A DNA stretch of 64,000 bases from Agrobacterium tumefaciens (GTDB lineage Bacteria > Pseudomonadota > Alphaproteobacteria > Rhizobiales > Rhizobiaceae). Below, one piece after another: positions 27,035 to 36,151 of this stretch. Under the pieces are notes generated by a model. The model made no database searches. It had not been told where the DNA came from and saw only the letters and a program-made list of their open reading frames with translations. The stretch lies in the NCBI RefSeq assembly GCF_009649785.1, contig NZ_WJOK01000003.1, forward strand, positions 1 to 64,000. The letters are read 5' to 3'. Made by a program: the position numbers and the translations under genes. Position 1 is the first letter of the stretch. Each line of letters starts with the position of its first letter.

Positions 27035-27940
27035 TTAGTCAGCCGCTCGTCGCGAAAGCTCGCGGGCCAGATCAAGAAACGCTTTCACTCCAGCCGACAG
27101 ATTTCGGCGCCCGGGATAATACAGGCAGAGCCCCGGATACGGTGGTGTCCAGTCCTCCAGAACCCGGACAAGGCGCCCGGCCCTGATCTCGGAAAGCACT
27201 TCCTCTTCCATGGTATAGCCCAGGCCGGTACCTTCCAGCACCGAAGTCCTCACAAGGCCCGCTTCATCAAGTGTGATCGGGCCTCGCACATCGATTTGCA
27301 CCGGCTCGTCGTCTTTTTCAAACCGCCATCGAAACAGTGAGCCGTCCGGCAAGCGAACGCGAATGCATCTGTGATTGAGAAGATCCGGAGGAACCACGGG
27401 TTTGGGATGTTGCGCGAAATAGTCCGGAGAACCAACAACAGCGTGTCGCTGTGGCCGGCCGAGCGAAACGGCAATCATGTCGCTGGGAACGAGACCTGCC
27501 ACCCTGACGCCCAGATCAAAACCGTCATTGACGATATCAACCATTTTTCCTTCCGTGACCAGATCGACATTCATTTCGGGATAGCGACGCAGGAACTCAA
27601 GCACGAGCGGTGAGATGATGGCGCGTGCTGCAAACGGTGCCGCATTGATGCGTATCGTTCCAGACGGTGTCTCGCGTTGAGAGCGCACCGTTTCCAGAGC
27701 GGCATGAAGGTCCTGAAGCGAAGGCGCAACCTGCTGTACAAAGAGCCTGCCGGCATCTGTCAGCGAGACGCTGCGCGTGGTGCGATTGAACAATCGTACG
27801 CCGAGCCCCGCCTCAAGCCTGCCGATGGTGTGGCTGAGCGCAGTTGTGGACATACCGAGATCGATAGCCGCTGCGCGAAACGTCCCGCGCCTGGCGATCG
27901 CGATGACTGCTTCGAGTTCCCTAAGGTTTAACTGTTCCAT
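27035..27940 (-). CDS. LysR-family regulator
   Basis: 301 residues from ATG 27940 ([25 protein letters not shown]); upstream ATGs in the frame would add an unrelated leader. N-terminal winged HTH (1-60) and a periplasmic-binding-protein-like effector domain. The group resembles transcriptional regulators that sit next to oxidoreductases. Divergent from the SnoaL-like/SDR pair at 28036, 95 bases away, which is the standard LysR arrangement, so it likely controls that pair in response to a small molecule. Confidence 0.9.
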   Translation of the reverse strand: MEQLNLRELEAVIAIARRGTFRAAAIDLGMSTTALSHTIGRLEAGLGVRLFNRTTRSVSLTDAGRLFVQQVAPSLQDLHAALETVRSQRETPSGTIRINAAPFAARAIISPLVLEFLRRYPEMNVDLVTEGKMVDIVNDGFDLGVRVAGLVPSDMIAVSLGRPQRHAVVGSPDYFAQHPKPVVPPDLLNHRCIRVRLPDGSLFRWRFEKDDEPVQIDVRGPITLDEAGLVRTSVLEGTGLGYTMEEEVLSEIRAGRLVRVLEDWTPPYPGLCLYYPGRRNLSAGVKAFLDLARELSRRAAD

Positions 27941-28035
27941 TATCCCGATCTGTTCAACATCACGTGCATATTTATCCCACTTATCCATGCAATGGTAGAG
28001 CACTAACTTAGGGGCACCTCACAAGGAGAAATAAG

Positions 28036-28359
28036 ATGGATATGCCCCAAGTTGTGAATATGTATTTTGACGCTGACACCCGCAACGATGCCGACGGGCT
28101 GTTGCAAACGCTTGATGTCGATGCGGTGGTCGAGGACGAGAATGCCCGCTATCAGGGCACTGCCGCCATCCGTCAATGGTGGGTGGCCGCCAAGAGATCG
28201 GCTCAATACGTTGCCGAACCTGTGGAAACCACGATTGACGGTGACAAGACACTCGTGCGGGCGAGGGTGAGTGGCAAGTTTCCCGGTAGTCCGGTGATGC
28301 TAATCCATGCCTTCACGATCAAGGACGACAGGATCGTCAGGCTGGAGATCCGGTCATGA
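28036..28359 (+). CDS. SnoaL/NTF2-like small protein
   Basis: 107 residues, cone-shaped NTF2-like fold typical of SnoaL-like domains: [24 protein letters not shown] ... [16 protein letters not shown] ... [30 protein letters not shown]. Members act as small isomerases, cyclases or ligand binders; no catalytic residue can be assigned. AAGGAG precedes the start. Stop overlaps the SDR start by four bases (ATGA), so both are made together. Confidence 0.85.
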   Translation: MDMPQVVNMYFDADTRNDADGLLQTLDVDAVVEDENARYQGTAAIRQWWVAAKRSAQYVAEPVETTIDGDKTLVRARVSGKFPGSPVMLIHAFTIKDDRIVRLEIRS

Positions 28360-29135
28360 TCGACTTTCTCAATCTGAAAGGCAAACGCGCACTCATTACG
28401 GCTGGAACCAAGGGTGCTGGCGCTGCGACCGTCAGCCTGTTTCGCGAACTCGGCGCAAAGGTGCTGACGACAGCACGTGCCCGTCCGGAAAACATGTCGG
28501 AAGAATTGTTCGTAGATGCGGACCTGAGCACCGAAGAGGGATGTGAAATCGTCGCAGAGGCCACGCGGCGGCGGCTTGGCGGCGTCGATGTCATCGTCCA
28601 TATGCTGGGTGGCTCCTCAGCATCGGGCGGCGGCTTTTCTGCCCTGTCGGAGGATGACTGGCACAAGGAAATGTCGCTTAACCTTTATCCGGCTGTCCGG
28701 CTGGATCGGCAACTGGTCCCGGATATGGTCGCCCGGGGAAGCGGCGTCGTCGTGCATGTGACATCCATCCAGAGAGTCCTGCCACTTCCGGAATCGACAA
28801 CAGCCTATGCCGCAGCGAAAGCGGCACTTTCGACCTATAGCAAGGCGATGTCGAAGGAAGTGTCGCCCAAAGGTGTGCGCGTCGTTCGGGTTTCGCCGGG
28901 CTGGATCGAAACGGAAGCCTCCGTCCACCTTGCAGAGCGCCTGGCGAAGCAGGCCGGAACTGACCTTGAGGGTGGCAAGAAGATCATCATGGATGGACTG
29001 GGCGGCATTCCGCTCGGCCGCCCGGCAAAACCGGAAGAGGTCGCAAACCTGATCGCCTTCCTCGCTTCCGACCGTGCGGCTTCGATTACTGGTACCGAAT
29101 ACACAATTGATGGGGGTACGGTGCCGACAGCGTAG
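28356..29135 (+). CDS. Short-chain dehydrogenase/reductase
   Basis: 259 residues. The nucleotide motif is atypical ([13 protein letters not shown] instead of TGxxxGIG) and the NNAG element reads MLGGSSASG. The Ser...Tyr-x-x-x-Lys core ([15 protein letters not shown]) and the C-terminal [14 protein letters not shown] are normal for the classical enoyl/ketoacyl-reductase-like SDR group. Co-translated with the SnoaL-like protein and divergent to a LysR gene. Substrate unknown. Confidence 0.88.
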   Translation: MIDFLNLKGKRALITAGTKGAGAATVSLFRELGAKVLTTARARPENMSEELFVDADLSTEEGCEIVAEATRRRLGGVDVIVHMLGGSSASGGGFSALSEDDWHKEMSLNLYPAVRLDRQLVPDMVARGSGVVVHVTSIQRVLPLPESTTAYAAAKAALSTYSKAMSKEVSPKGVRVVRVSPGWIETEASVHLAERLAKQAGTDLEGGKKIIMDGLGGIPLGRPAKPEEVANLIAFLASDRAASITGTEYTIDGGTVPTA

Positions 29136-29156
29136 GTTCCGAGATGCGCCTGCAGA

Positions 29157-29624
29157 TCAGGCGGGCGCGTCCCACCCGCCGATCTGTGAATAGATCGCGT
29201 CGCGGAGATGACGGACGTCGTGGTTCAGATCGGCCAGCTCCTTTGGAGTTTGCATTGAAGCTGCAAGCAAGGTGTCGCTGAGGCAGCCGGCCCTGTGCTG
29301 CAATGCGCGGCCTTCCTCGGTCAACGCGATCACCACCTGCCGCTCATTGCTGAGGTTTCTGGTCCTGCGCAACAAGCCGGCTGTCTCAAGGCGCTTCAAG
29401 AGCGGCGTCAGTGTGCTCGATTCCAATGCGAGGGCGTTTGCAATGGCGCCAACGGTTTGCTCATCTCCGCTCCAAAGCACGTTTAGCACGAGATATTGCG
29501 GGTACGTTAGCCCCAGCTCATCCAGAAGGGGCTTGTAAGCGCGCTGGATGGCAATGCCGGCAGTATAAATTGCGTAGCACAGCTGGTCGTGCAAGGGCGG
29601 TGGATTGTTGTGACGTATGGTCAT
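29157..29624 (-). CDS. ohrR: OhrR-like MarR-family peroxide sensor
   Basis: 155 residues from ATG 29624. Winged-helix MarR fold: LHDQLCYAIYTAGIAIQRAYKPLLDELGLTYPQYLVLNVLW, SSTLTPLLKRLETAGLLRRTRN, DERQ-type wing (NERQVVIALTEEGR). The N-terminal Cys16 in QLCYAIY corresponds to the peroxide-sensing cysteine of OhrR proteins. Usually such regulators control ohr; here the divergent gene is an exported alpha/beta hydrolase and no ohr is present. GCGATAA/TTATCGC dyads lie in the intergenic region. Confidence 0.87.
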   Translation of the reverse strand: MTIRHNNPPPLHDQLCYAIYTAGIAIQRAYKPLLDELGLTYPQYLVLNVLWSGDEQTVGAIANALALESSTLTPLLKRLETAGLLRRTRNLSNERQVVIALTEEGRALQHRAGCLSDTLLAASMQTPKELADLNHDVRHLRDAIYSQIGGWDAPA

Positions 29625-29677
29625 TCTAGGCTCCTTCACACATACATATAGCCAATCATATGGCAAAAATAAATATC

Positions 29678-29747
29678 GCGATAAGAATTATCTTGACGGA
29701 GGGGTCAGCATCTGTCAGTTTATGTGTATCGCGATAACAGTTATCGC
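29678..29747. promoter_or_regulatory. Paired MarR/OhrR-type operators
   Basis: Perfect dyad GCGATAA-CAG-TTATCGC (29731-29747) and partial copy GCGATAA-GAA-TTATC (29678-29692), both within ATCGCGATAA context. Their centres are 53 bases apart, about five helical turns. One sits before each divergent gene, fitting cooperative binding of the MarR dimer. Confidence 0.7.
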
Positions 29748-29768
29748 AAAACAAAAAAGGAAGAAGCC

Positions 29769-30560
29769 ATGACACGCAAGTCCGCAACCGCCCTTTCTGC
29801 AATTGCCGCCGCCGCATTGTCTGCCGCACTGCCGGCAAACGCTGCCGACACGATTTCCCAGAACCAGTCCGTAAAAAACGTCGTACTCGTCCATGGCGCT
29901 TTTGCTGACGGCTCTGGCTGGAAGGGTGTCTACGACAATCTCACAAAGCGTGGTTACCGCGTGACTATCGTCCAGAATCCCCTGACTTCGCTCGCAGACG
30001 ACGTTGCCGCCACAAAGCGTGCTCTCGAGCGGCAGGATGGTCCGGTCATTCTGGTCGGACATTCCTGGGGCGGCACGGTCATTACAGAAGCGGGCGTTGA
30101 TGAAAAGGTTGCTGGCCTCGTCTATGTCTCTGCGCTCTCACCAGATGCCGGCGAAACGACAGCCCAGCAATATCAGGGGTTTGCTCCCGCATCGGAATTC
30201 GTCATCGAAACCACGAAGGATGGTTTTGGATATGTAAGCCCGGCAAAGTTCAAGGCTGGTTTTGCTCATGACGTTAGCGATGCCGATGTTGCGTTCATGA
30301 GGGACGCTCAGGTCCCGATCAACATGTCGGCGTTCGGCACGAAGCTCGAACATGCTGCCTGGCGTACCAAGCCCAGCTGGGCTGTGATCGCTACCGAAGA
30401 CAAGGCATTCGACCAGGCAATGCTGATCCATATGGCCGAACGCATCAAAGCCAAGATCACCAAGGTCTCAGCAAGCCACGCCCTGTTCATGACGCAGCCG
30501 ACGGTCGTCGCTGATACCATCGATGCTGCCGCCAAGGCCGTCTCGGCAAAGCAGAAATGA
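29769..30560 (+). CDS. Exported alpha/beta hydrolase
   Basis: 263 residues from ATG 29769 with AAGGAAG upstream. Sec signal peptide (about 1-26, ending LPANA-A). Hydrolase features: LVHGAFADGSGWKGVYDNL, nucleophile Ser in LVGHSWGGTVITEAG, late His in SASHALFMTQP. Close to the group of alpha/beta hydrolases annotated as salicylate-esterase-like or EstC-type. Periplasmic. Divergent from the OhrR-like gene and likely induced by organic peroxide or similar through it (inference). Confidence 0.87.
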   Translation: MTRKSATALSAIAAAALSAALPANAADTISQNQSVKNVVLVHGAFADGSGWKGVYDNLTKRGYRVTIVQNPLTSLADDVAATKRALERQDGPVILVGHSWGGTVITEAGVDEKVAGLVYVSALSPDAGETTAQQYQGFAPASEFVIETTKDGFGYVSPAKFKAGFAHDVSDADVAFMRDAQVPINMSAFGTKLEHAAWRTKPSWAVIATEDKAFDQAMLIHMAERIKAKITKVSASHALFMTQPTVVADTIDAAAKAVSAKQK

Positions 30561-30569
30561 TAGATTCCG

Positions 30570-30603
30570 CGTTATCGGGACAATCCGCACTGTCCCGATA
30601 ACG
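30570..30603. terminator. Perfect 13-bp hairpin after the hydrolase
   Basis: CGTTATCGGGACA and TGTCCCGATAACG with an eight-base loop, 10 bases after the stop. No T-run follows. Very stable; either a terminator needing help or a transcript 3'-end stabiliser. Confidence 0.5.
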
Positions 30604-30747
30604 ACCGGAATGTATCATTGCGAATTTCACAACAAACTATGAATTATTAGTTCAATTGTTATGCCCGCGACTTGGTAGCAATATCCACGCATCAGACGAG
30701 CAACGGCGTCGCCTGAAACACGAAACCATACATTTGCAGGACGTGAG

Positions 30748-31728
30748 ATGACCCAGAACGACTTTTCCATAACGCGCCGTGGCGCACTGCTTTCAGTTGG
30801 TGCAGCCGCAGCGGCGATGGCCATTTCACCCGTATTCACCTTCGCAGCAAACGCTGCCCCCACCAACACATCAATCGAAGGAAACAAGACCATGGGTACT
30901 ATCACCACCAAGGACGGCGTCGAAATATTCTACAAGGATTGGGGCTCCAAGGATGCTCAGCCCATCGTCTTCCATCACGGCTGGCCGTTATCGTCTGACG
31001 ACTGGGATGCCCAGATGCTGTTCTTCCTCGCCAACGGTTACCGGGTCGTTGCCCATGATCGCCGTGGCCACGGACGCTCTGCCCAGGTTTCCGAAGGGCA
31101 TGATATGGACCACTATGCCGCCGACGCTTTCGCTGTCGTCGAAGCGCTCGACCTGAAGAACGCAATCCACATCGGCCATTCCACCGGCGGTGGCGAGGTG
31201 GCGCGCTATGTGGCGAAGTTTGGTCAGCCGGCCGGTCGTGTCGCCAAGGCCGTTCTGGTATCGGCAGTCCCGCCGCTGATGCTGAAGACCGCAGCCAATC
31301 CCGAAGGCCTGCCGATCGAAGTGTTCGACGGCTTCCGTTCGGCGCTGGCGGCCAATCGGGCGCAATTCTTCCGCGATGTCCCGGCCGGCCCGTTCTACGG
31401 TTTTAACCGCGATGGCGCCAAGGTTCAGGAAGGCGTAATCCAGAATTGGTGGCGCCAGGGCATGATGGGCGGTGCAAAGGCGCACTATGATGGCATCAAG
31501 GCCTTCTCCGAAACCGACCAGACGGAAGATCTGAAGGCAATCACGGTGCCGACGCTCGTTCTCCACGGCGAAGACGATCAGATCGTTCCAATCGCGGATT
31601 CTGCACTGAAGTCCGCCAAGCTGCTGAAGAATGGTTCGCTGAAGACCTATCCCGGCTTCTCGCATGGCATGCTGACCGTGAATGCCGATGTCCTGAACGC
31701 CGATCTTCTGGCATTCATTCGATCCTGA
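30748..31728 (+). CDS. Tat-exported alpha/beta hydrolase, paralogue of 25992-26963
   Basis: 326 residues. Twin-arginine leader [17 protein letters not shown] ending around ANAAP. The mature part is nearly identical in layout and mostly in sequence to the hydrolase at 25992: shared [50 protein letters not shown] and [12 protein letters not shown] cofactor-free chloroperoxidase/esterase-type enzyme. Internal ATG 30892 ([11 protein letters not shown]) follows GAAGGAAACAAG, so a leaderless form is possible as in the paralogue. AACTA-8-TAGTT dyad at 30635-30652 upstream might be a LysR site. Confidence 0.88.
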   Translation: MTQNDFSITRRGALLSVGAAAAAMAISPVFTFAANAAPTNTSIEGNKTMGTITTKDGVEIFYKDWGSKDAQPIVFHHGWPLSSDDWDAQMLFFLANGYRVVAHDRRGHGRSAQVSEGHDMDHYAADAFAVVEALDLKNAIHIGHSTGGGEVARYVAKFGQPAGRVAKAVLVSAVPPLMLKTAANPEGLPIEVFDGFRSALAANRAQFFRDVPAGPFYGFNRDGAKVQEGVIQNWWRQGMMGGAKAHYDGIKAFSETDQTEDLKAITVPTLVLHGEDDQIVPIADSALKSAKLLKNGSLKTYPGFSHGMLTVNADVLNADLLAFIRS

Positions 31729-31743
31729 CGATAAGAGGTGGCC

Positions 31744-32514
31744 GTGGCGGAACCTGCCACGGCCACTGATGCAATCCTTGCCGCACTACCGATCGAGACG
31801 ACGATGCAGTTGACGCCCGAGCTTGTAGCCCTGACCATCAGAGACGTCCGTGACGACGGCCCGGAGCCGGGCTGGACGCCGCTATCTGAAACAGAACTTG
31901 ACGCTCTGGTTGCCGCTATCGAGCGTGAAGCCGATAGCGATCCGATCTGGGTGTTTGCATACGGTTCCCTGATCTGGAATCCTGAGTTCAAGCCAGCCGG
32001 CAGGCGACGTGCCACCGCCCATGGCTGGCATCGTTCGTTTTCCCTGAAAATCGAGCGCTGGCGGGCAACGAGCGCACAGCCAGGTCTGATGATGGCGCTT
32101 GAGCGTGGTGGACAGTGCGACGGCGTCATCCTGCAACTCTCGTCCGAGCGGCGGCGTGACGACCTTCGAGCTCTCGTCGCCCGCGAAATCAGGTATCGGG
32201 AAGTCATCGACATGGTGCGCTGGGTAAAGGTCAAAACGCCTGACGGCATCCAGAAGGCTCTGACATTCTGGGCGAGCACAAAGCGCGCGGGTCTGACGGC
32301 GCCGCTACCGGTGGAAACGACGGCAAAACTGATCGCCAGCGCCTGCGGAGAGGGCGGTTCCTGCGCCCAGTATCTGCACAACACGATCGTCGATCTTCAG
32401 GCAGAGGGCATTCGCGATCGAAACCTCTGGCAGTTACAGGCGCGGGTCGCGGCCGAGATCTCCGCACAGCAAGGACGCTGTGGCGGGACAGTCCGGGATA
32501 TCAATCAAGCATGA
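31744..32514 (+). CDS. chaC: ChaC-like gamma-glutamylcyclotransferase
   Basis: 256 residues from GTG 31744, which has AAGAGG five bases before it; GTG 31738 is an alternative. The fold signature VFAYGSLIWNPEF (residues 69-81) is the substrate loop of ChaC-type enzymes, followed by HGWHRSFSLK and LVAREIRYREV. These cleave glutathione to 5-oxoproline and Cys-Gly. An N-terminal extension of about 60 residues precedes the domain. The 3' end overlaps the convergent LysR gene by 14 bases. Confidence 0.85.
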   Translation: MAEPATATDAILAALPIETTMQLTPELVALTIRDVRDDGPEPGWTPLSETELDALVAAIEREADSDPIWVFAYGSLIWNPEFKPAGRRRATAHGWHRSFSLKIERWRATSAQPGLMMALERGGQCDGVILQLSSERRRDDLRALVAREIRYREVIDMVRWVKVKTPDGIQKALTFWASTKRAGLTAPLPVETTAKLIASACGEGGSCAQYLHNTIVDLQAEGIRDRNLWQLQARVAAEISAQQGRCGGTVRDINQA

Positions 32515-33400
32515 CCATCTGCGCCGCAACCTGCTCCTCGAAGAATTTGGAGAAGGATGCAATGCGGGGAGGCAGAGCCTGATAGGGCGGGTAGTAGAGG
32601 GTCAACCACAGATCGGGTGGGGCCCAGCCCTTGAAGACATGCACGAGGCGCCCACTCTTGAGGTGTTCCGAGACGTGAAAGTTCGGCAGCATGGCAACGC
32701 CTGCTCCATCCGCGGCCATGTCGGCCAGAACCTCACCATTATTGGCGCTGAAGGCGCGCCCTGCCGATATCGTCATGCTCGAGCCGCCGTCCGAGAGCAC
32801 CCAGTTCTCTCGCCGGCTTTCGCCGCTATAGGCGAGGCAATCGTCTGGCGTCAGCTCGTTCGGATGCTGCATCTCGACAAACCGGCTTCCCGGTGCCGCA
32901 ACCAGAATGCGCGGCACGACGCGGATTTTCCTCCATATCGTGAACTTGTCCGATGGCTGAGACGAGATGCGGATCGCCAGATCGTAGTCATCATCAACGA
33001 TATTCACCAGTCCGTCGGACAGTGATATCTCGAAGCCCATTTTCGGGTACCGCTCTTTGAAGCCGGAGAGGATCGGTGGGAGCACCGCCTTGCCAAACCA
33101 CGTCGGCGCACTGATCCTGAGACGCCCTTCGTCGGCTTTGTGAGCGTTCATCACGTCGCGGCGCGCTTCTTCAAGCGTCTTCACCGCCGGCTGAATCTGG
33201 GCGGCGAAGATCGCACCGTCTGTTGTCAGCGACACTTGCCGGGTCGTACGGACAAACAGCTGAACGCCGAGTTCGGCTTCAAGTGCCGCAATAGCCCTTG
33301 TGACTGCAGCCGGCGTCATGTCGAGTTCGCGGGCAACCTGGGCGAAATTTCGCTTTTCGGCCGCAAGGAGGAAGGTTCGCAGGGCTTTGTAATCGTTCAT
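32501..33400 (-). CDS. LysR-family regulator, likely control protein of the 33.5-41.4 kb genes
   Basis: 299 residues from ATG 33400. HTH MNDYKALRTFLLAAEKRNFAQVARELDMTPAAVTRAIAALEAELGVQLFVRTTR, then a LysR substrate domain typical of the subgroup often named CrgA/DsdC-like. Divergent from the VOC dioxygenase gene. Upstream DNA carries AATATTGCAATT at 33437-33448, repeated before the cysteine hydrolase (35954) and, inverted, before DoxX (39224), making those units its probable targets. Confidence 0.9.
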   Translation of the reverse strand: MNDYKALRTFLLAAEKRNFAQVARELDMTPAAVTRAIAALEAELGVQLFVRTTRQVSLTTDGAIFAAQIQPAVKTLEEARRDVMNAHKADEGRLRISAPTWFGKAVLPPILSGFKERYPKMGFEISLSDGLVNIVDDDYDLAIRISSQPSDKFTIWRKIRVVPRILVAAPGSRFVEMQHPNELTPDDCLAYSGESRRENWVLSDGGSSMTISAGRAFSANNGEVLADMAADGAGVAMLPNFHVSEHLKSGRLVHVFKGWAPPDLWLTLYYPPYQALPPRIASFSKFFEEQVAAQMVMLD

Positions 33401-33428
33401 TGGGATTGTTTCAAAAAGAGCAACGCAG

Positions 33429-33450
33429 TCGAAATGAATATTGCAATTCT
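33429..33450. promoter_or_regulatory. Shared LysR-box candidate, copy 1
   Basis: Contains AATATTGCAATTCT (33437-33450). A 22-base window here differs from 35946-35967 at only two positions. Lies 29-50 bases before the LysR start and 71-92 before the VOC gene. Confidence 0.6.
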
Positions 33451-33520
33451 CTGGCGTGATCAATCGGTCTAGATATTCGTCAACAGCCAAACACTAACGG
33501 CGACATTGAAAGGCAAGGAC

Positions 33521-34453
33521 ATGATCAAGGATATCAAGGGACTGCATCACGTAACCTCAATGGCTTCGGATGCGCGTCAGAACAATCGCTTCTTCACCGA
33601 CACACTGGGCCTGCGTCGCGTCAAGCAGACCGTTAACTTCGACGACCCGAACGTCTACCACCTTTATTATGGTGACGAGAACGGCTCCGCCGGCACTGTC
33701 ATGACCTACTTCCCTTTCCCGAACATGATGCTGGGTCGTCCCGGTGTTGGTGAGGTCGGGGAAACCCAGTTCTCCGTGCCAAAGGGCGCATTGAAATTCT
33801 GGCAGGATCGGTTTACCGCACACGGTGTCGATGGCTTGAAAACTGACACCGTCTTTGGCGCCAACAGACTTCAATTCATGGGTCCGGACGGCGACAGTCT
33901 GGCGCTGATTGAATCTGCCGATGACAACCGCGCGCCGTGGCTGGCGGACGGCATTCCGGGCGATGCAGCTATCCGCGGTTTTGCCGGCGCCCGGTTCAGC
34001 CTGCACGATACTGCCGCGACAGAAGAGCTTCTGGGTTTCATGGGGTATCAACGCGCCGAGAAGGAAGGTGACGTGACCCGCTTTATCATTCCCAATGGAA
34101 ACGGCGCCGATACGATTGATGTCGCAGCACTGCCGAAAACGTCGTTTGCCCGTCAGGGCGCCGGCTCGGTTCACCATATCGCCTTTGCCGTCGAAAACCG
34201 CGAAAAGCAACTCGAAGTTCGCAAGGCACTGATGGACACCGGTTATCAGGTTACGCCCGTCATTGACCGCGATTATTTCTGGGCAATCTACTTCCGCACA
34301 CCAGGCGGCGTGTTGTTCGAGATTGCCACGAACGAGCCGGGGTTTGACCGGGACGAGGACACGGCACATCTGGGCGAGGCGCTTAAGTTGCCGAGCCGGT
34401 ATGAAGCGTTCCGTGACCAGATCCAGGCAAATCTCGAGCCGCTGACTGCCTAA
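33521..34453 (+). CDS. VOC-family ring-cleaving dioxygenase
   Basis: 310 residues from ATG 33521 with AAGGCAAGG upstream; a TTG at 33506 is rejected. Two VOC modules: KGLHHVTSMASDARQNNRFF with metal His, and SVHHIAFAVENREKQ with His, plus the Glu in FEIATNEPGF. This is the PcpA/MhqO-like group of Fe/Mn extradiol dioxygenases acting on hydroquinones. MhqO-type enzymes are induced by quinones, so detoxifying them is plausible. Same-strand neighbour is a LysR gene; it is divergent from another. Confidence 0.88.
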   Translation: MIKDIKGLHHVTSMASDARQNNRFFTDTLGLRRVKQTVNFDDPNVYHLYYGDENGSAGTVMTYFPFPNMMLGRPGVGEVGETQFSVPKGALKFWQDRFTAHGVDGLKTDTVFGANRLQFMGPDGDSLALIESADDNRAPWLADGIPGDAAIRGFAGARFSLHDTAATEELLGFMGYQRAEKEGDVTRFIIPNGNGADTIDVAALPKTSFARQGAGSVHHIAFAVENREKQLEVRKALMDTGYQVTPVIDRDYFWAIYFRTPGGVLFEIATNEPGFDRDEDTAHLGEALKLPSRYEAFRDQIQANLEPLTA

Positions 34454-34510
34454 CAACCCCCGCTCACTGGTGTCTGTGGCAACTGATCGGGCTTCTATGG
34501 AGAAATGCCA

Positions 34511-35428
34511 ATGGATCAATTGGGAGCAATCAGAGCCTTTGTTCGCGTCGTCGAGGCCGGATCCTTTGCGAAGGCTGCCAGCACGATGGGTGCGCCACGG
34601 TCCACCGTGAGCAAGCTTGTTCAGGATCTTGAGGCCAGCTTGAGCCTCAAATTGCTGGAACGAACGACACGTTCACTCACGGTGACACCCGAGGGCGTTG
34701 CTTATTACGAGCGCGCCCTCCGGCTGATCGCCGATTTCGATGAAATGAACAACGAGGCGACCCGCGGGCGCCTTGCCACCAGGGGAAAACTTCGTGTTGA
34801 CGTAGGAGGGACCTTCGCCAATACGATTCTGATCCCTCGGTTGCCAGAGTTTTACGCGCTCTATCCAGAGATCGAGTTGCACCTTGGTGTGACAGAACGT
34901 CAGGCCGACATCGTTGAAGAGGGAATAGATTGCGTCATTCGTGCCGGAGATCTGCCCAGCGCATCTCTTGTTGCGAAGAAACTATGCAGCGTCGAGATAG
35001 TAACCTGCGCCACCCCGGCGTACCTCGAAAAATACGGCGTGCCAGCTTCGCCATCGGATCTGCAGCGTGATCATGTTTTCGTTCAGTACTTTTTCGCGCG
35101 CAGCCTGAAGGCCGCACCAGTGCGATTGATGAATGGTGACGAGAAAATAGAAATCTACAGCCCGATCAAGCTCTCCACCAGTGATGCGACTGCGCATTTG
35201 CACGGAATATTAGCGGGGCTGGGTATTGGGCAGACATTTGAATTCTTGGCACGCGCCCACATCGCTCGCGGCGCACTGGTCCCCATCCTGCAAGATTGGG
35301 CGCCACCACGTTATCCTGTTCACATAGTTAGGCCAGCGGGCCGGTTTCCGAGCGTGAAGTATCGGGTATTTGCAGACTGGGTTGCGGGCGTGTTTTCTGC
35401 CTACGATGAGGGCATCGCCACGTCCTGA
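34511..35428 (+). CDS. LysR-family regulator
   Basis: 305 residues from ATG 34511 (GGAG eight bases upstream; ATG 34505 is too close to it). HTH MDQLGAIRAFVRVVEAGSFAKAASTMGAPRSTVSKLVQDLEA then substrate-binding domain with LRVDVGGTFANTILIPRLPEF. Of the large CrgA/AphB-like group. It is oriented with the VOC gene, 57 bases apart, and might be co-transcribed with it. Targets unknown. Confidence 0.9.
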   Translation: MDQLGAIRAFVRVVEAGSFAKAASTMGAPRSTVSKLVQDLEASLSLKLLERTTRSLTVTPEGVAYYERALRLIADFDEMNNEATRGRLATRGKLRVDVGGTFANTILIPRLPEFYALYPEIELHLGVTERQADIVEEGIDCVIRAGDLPSASLVAKKLCSVEIVTCATPAYLEKYGVPASPSDLQRDHVFVQYFFARSLKAAPVRLMNGDEKIEIYSPIKLSTSDATAHLHGILAGLGIGQTFEFLARAHIARGALVPILQDWAPPRYPVHIVRPAGRFPSVKYRVFADWVAGVFSAYDEGIATS

Positions 35429-36151
35429 TAGCTTTATCCATATCCATGGATAGTTACTCCACAACGGCGGGCTTCTCCACGTTCTCCTTTGACGATATCC
35501 CACGGCTGATGTGAGCCCGTGGCTCTATCCCGAATGGGAGTAGGCTGTGACAGGCTTGGCTCCTTGGTCGCACGAACCCACCTGCAATTTGGAATAACGG
35601 TTGTTCAGATCAAGTATAAGGCAACGTGATCGCGATATGGGGCGTCAATGCCAACGGTGACCCGCCATCTTGTCGCGTCAATACTTAACGGCAGACTGCC
35701 AAGGATTACGCGGCTCCCACACCGCGCAACCGTTGTTCACTGGCAGTGCCGCGCAGAGCAAATTCAGCCAAATCGCTTCCCACCGAGCAGCGAAACCAAG
35801 GACGCTGCAGAGGTCTTCAAGGCCGACTCTGCGCATCAAATTTCCTTCAGAAGTTTTCGGAACGAGTGGCCGCGTATCGCAGCCCCGTGCGAAGTCCGCA
35901 GCTCAGCCGGATCGAGAGATTATTGTTGCGATAAAAGCAATTCATTCGCAATTAATATTGCAATTCTACGGGGTCGCAAGTCGCGCTACCTTTTCTATCA
36001 GCAGCCGAGGCAGCAAGCGACAGAAAGCATCGGTTTCAACCTCCCGACGGTATTGGAAGCTCTGTCCCTGGGCACGGCATCCGACCGAAAGGTCCTGCTC
36101 ATTTCATAACCGGCCGCATTCGCGGTCCAAAACAACCGAAGAGGAATTGAC
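35429..36151. other. 723-base region without a recognisable gene
   Basis: No frame in this stretch shows a family motif; open frames of 150-195 codons on the plus strand look like chance readings, and one runs into the next gene out of frame. It contains two inverted repeats just after the LysR gene: TATCCAT-4-ATGGATA (35435-35452) and a CCACGGCT hairpin with one bulge (35500-35522), possible terminators. The LysR-box candidate at 35946-35967 lies near its right end. An old gene remnant cannot be excluded. Confidence 0.6.
35946..35967. promoter_or_regulatory. Shared LysR-box candidate, copy 2
   Basis: Dyad GCAAT-TAAT-ATTGC (35948-35961) inside AATATTGCAATTCT; 20 of 22 bases equal to 33429-33450. 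It stands 185 bases before the cysteine hydrolase start. Confidence 0.6.
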
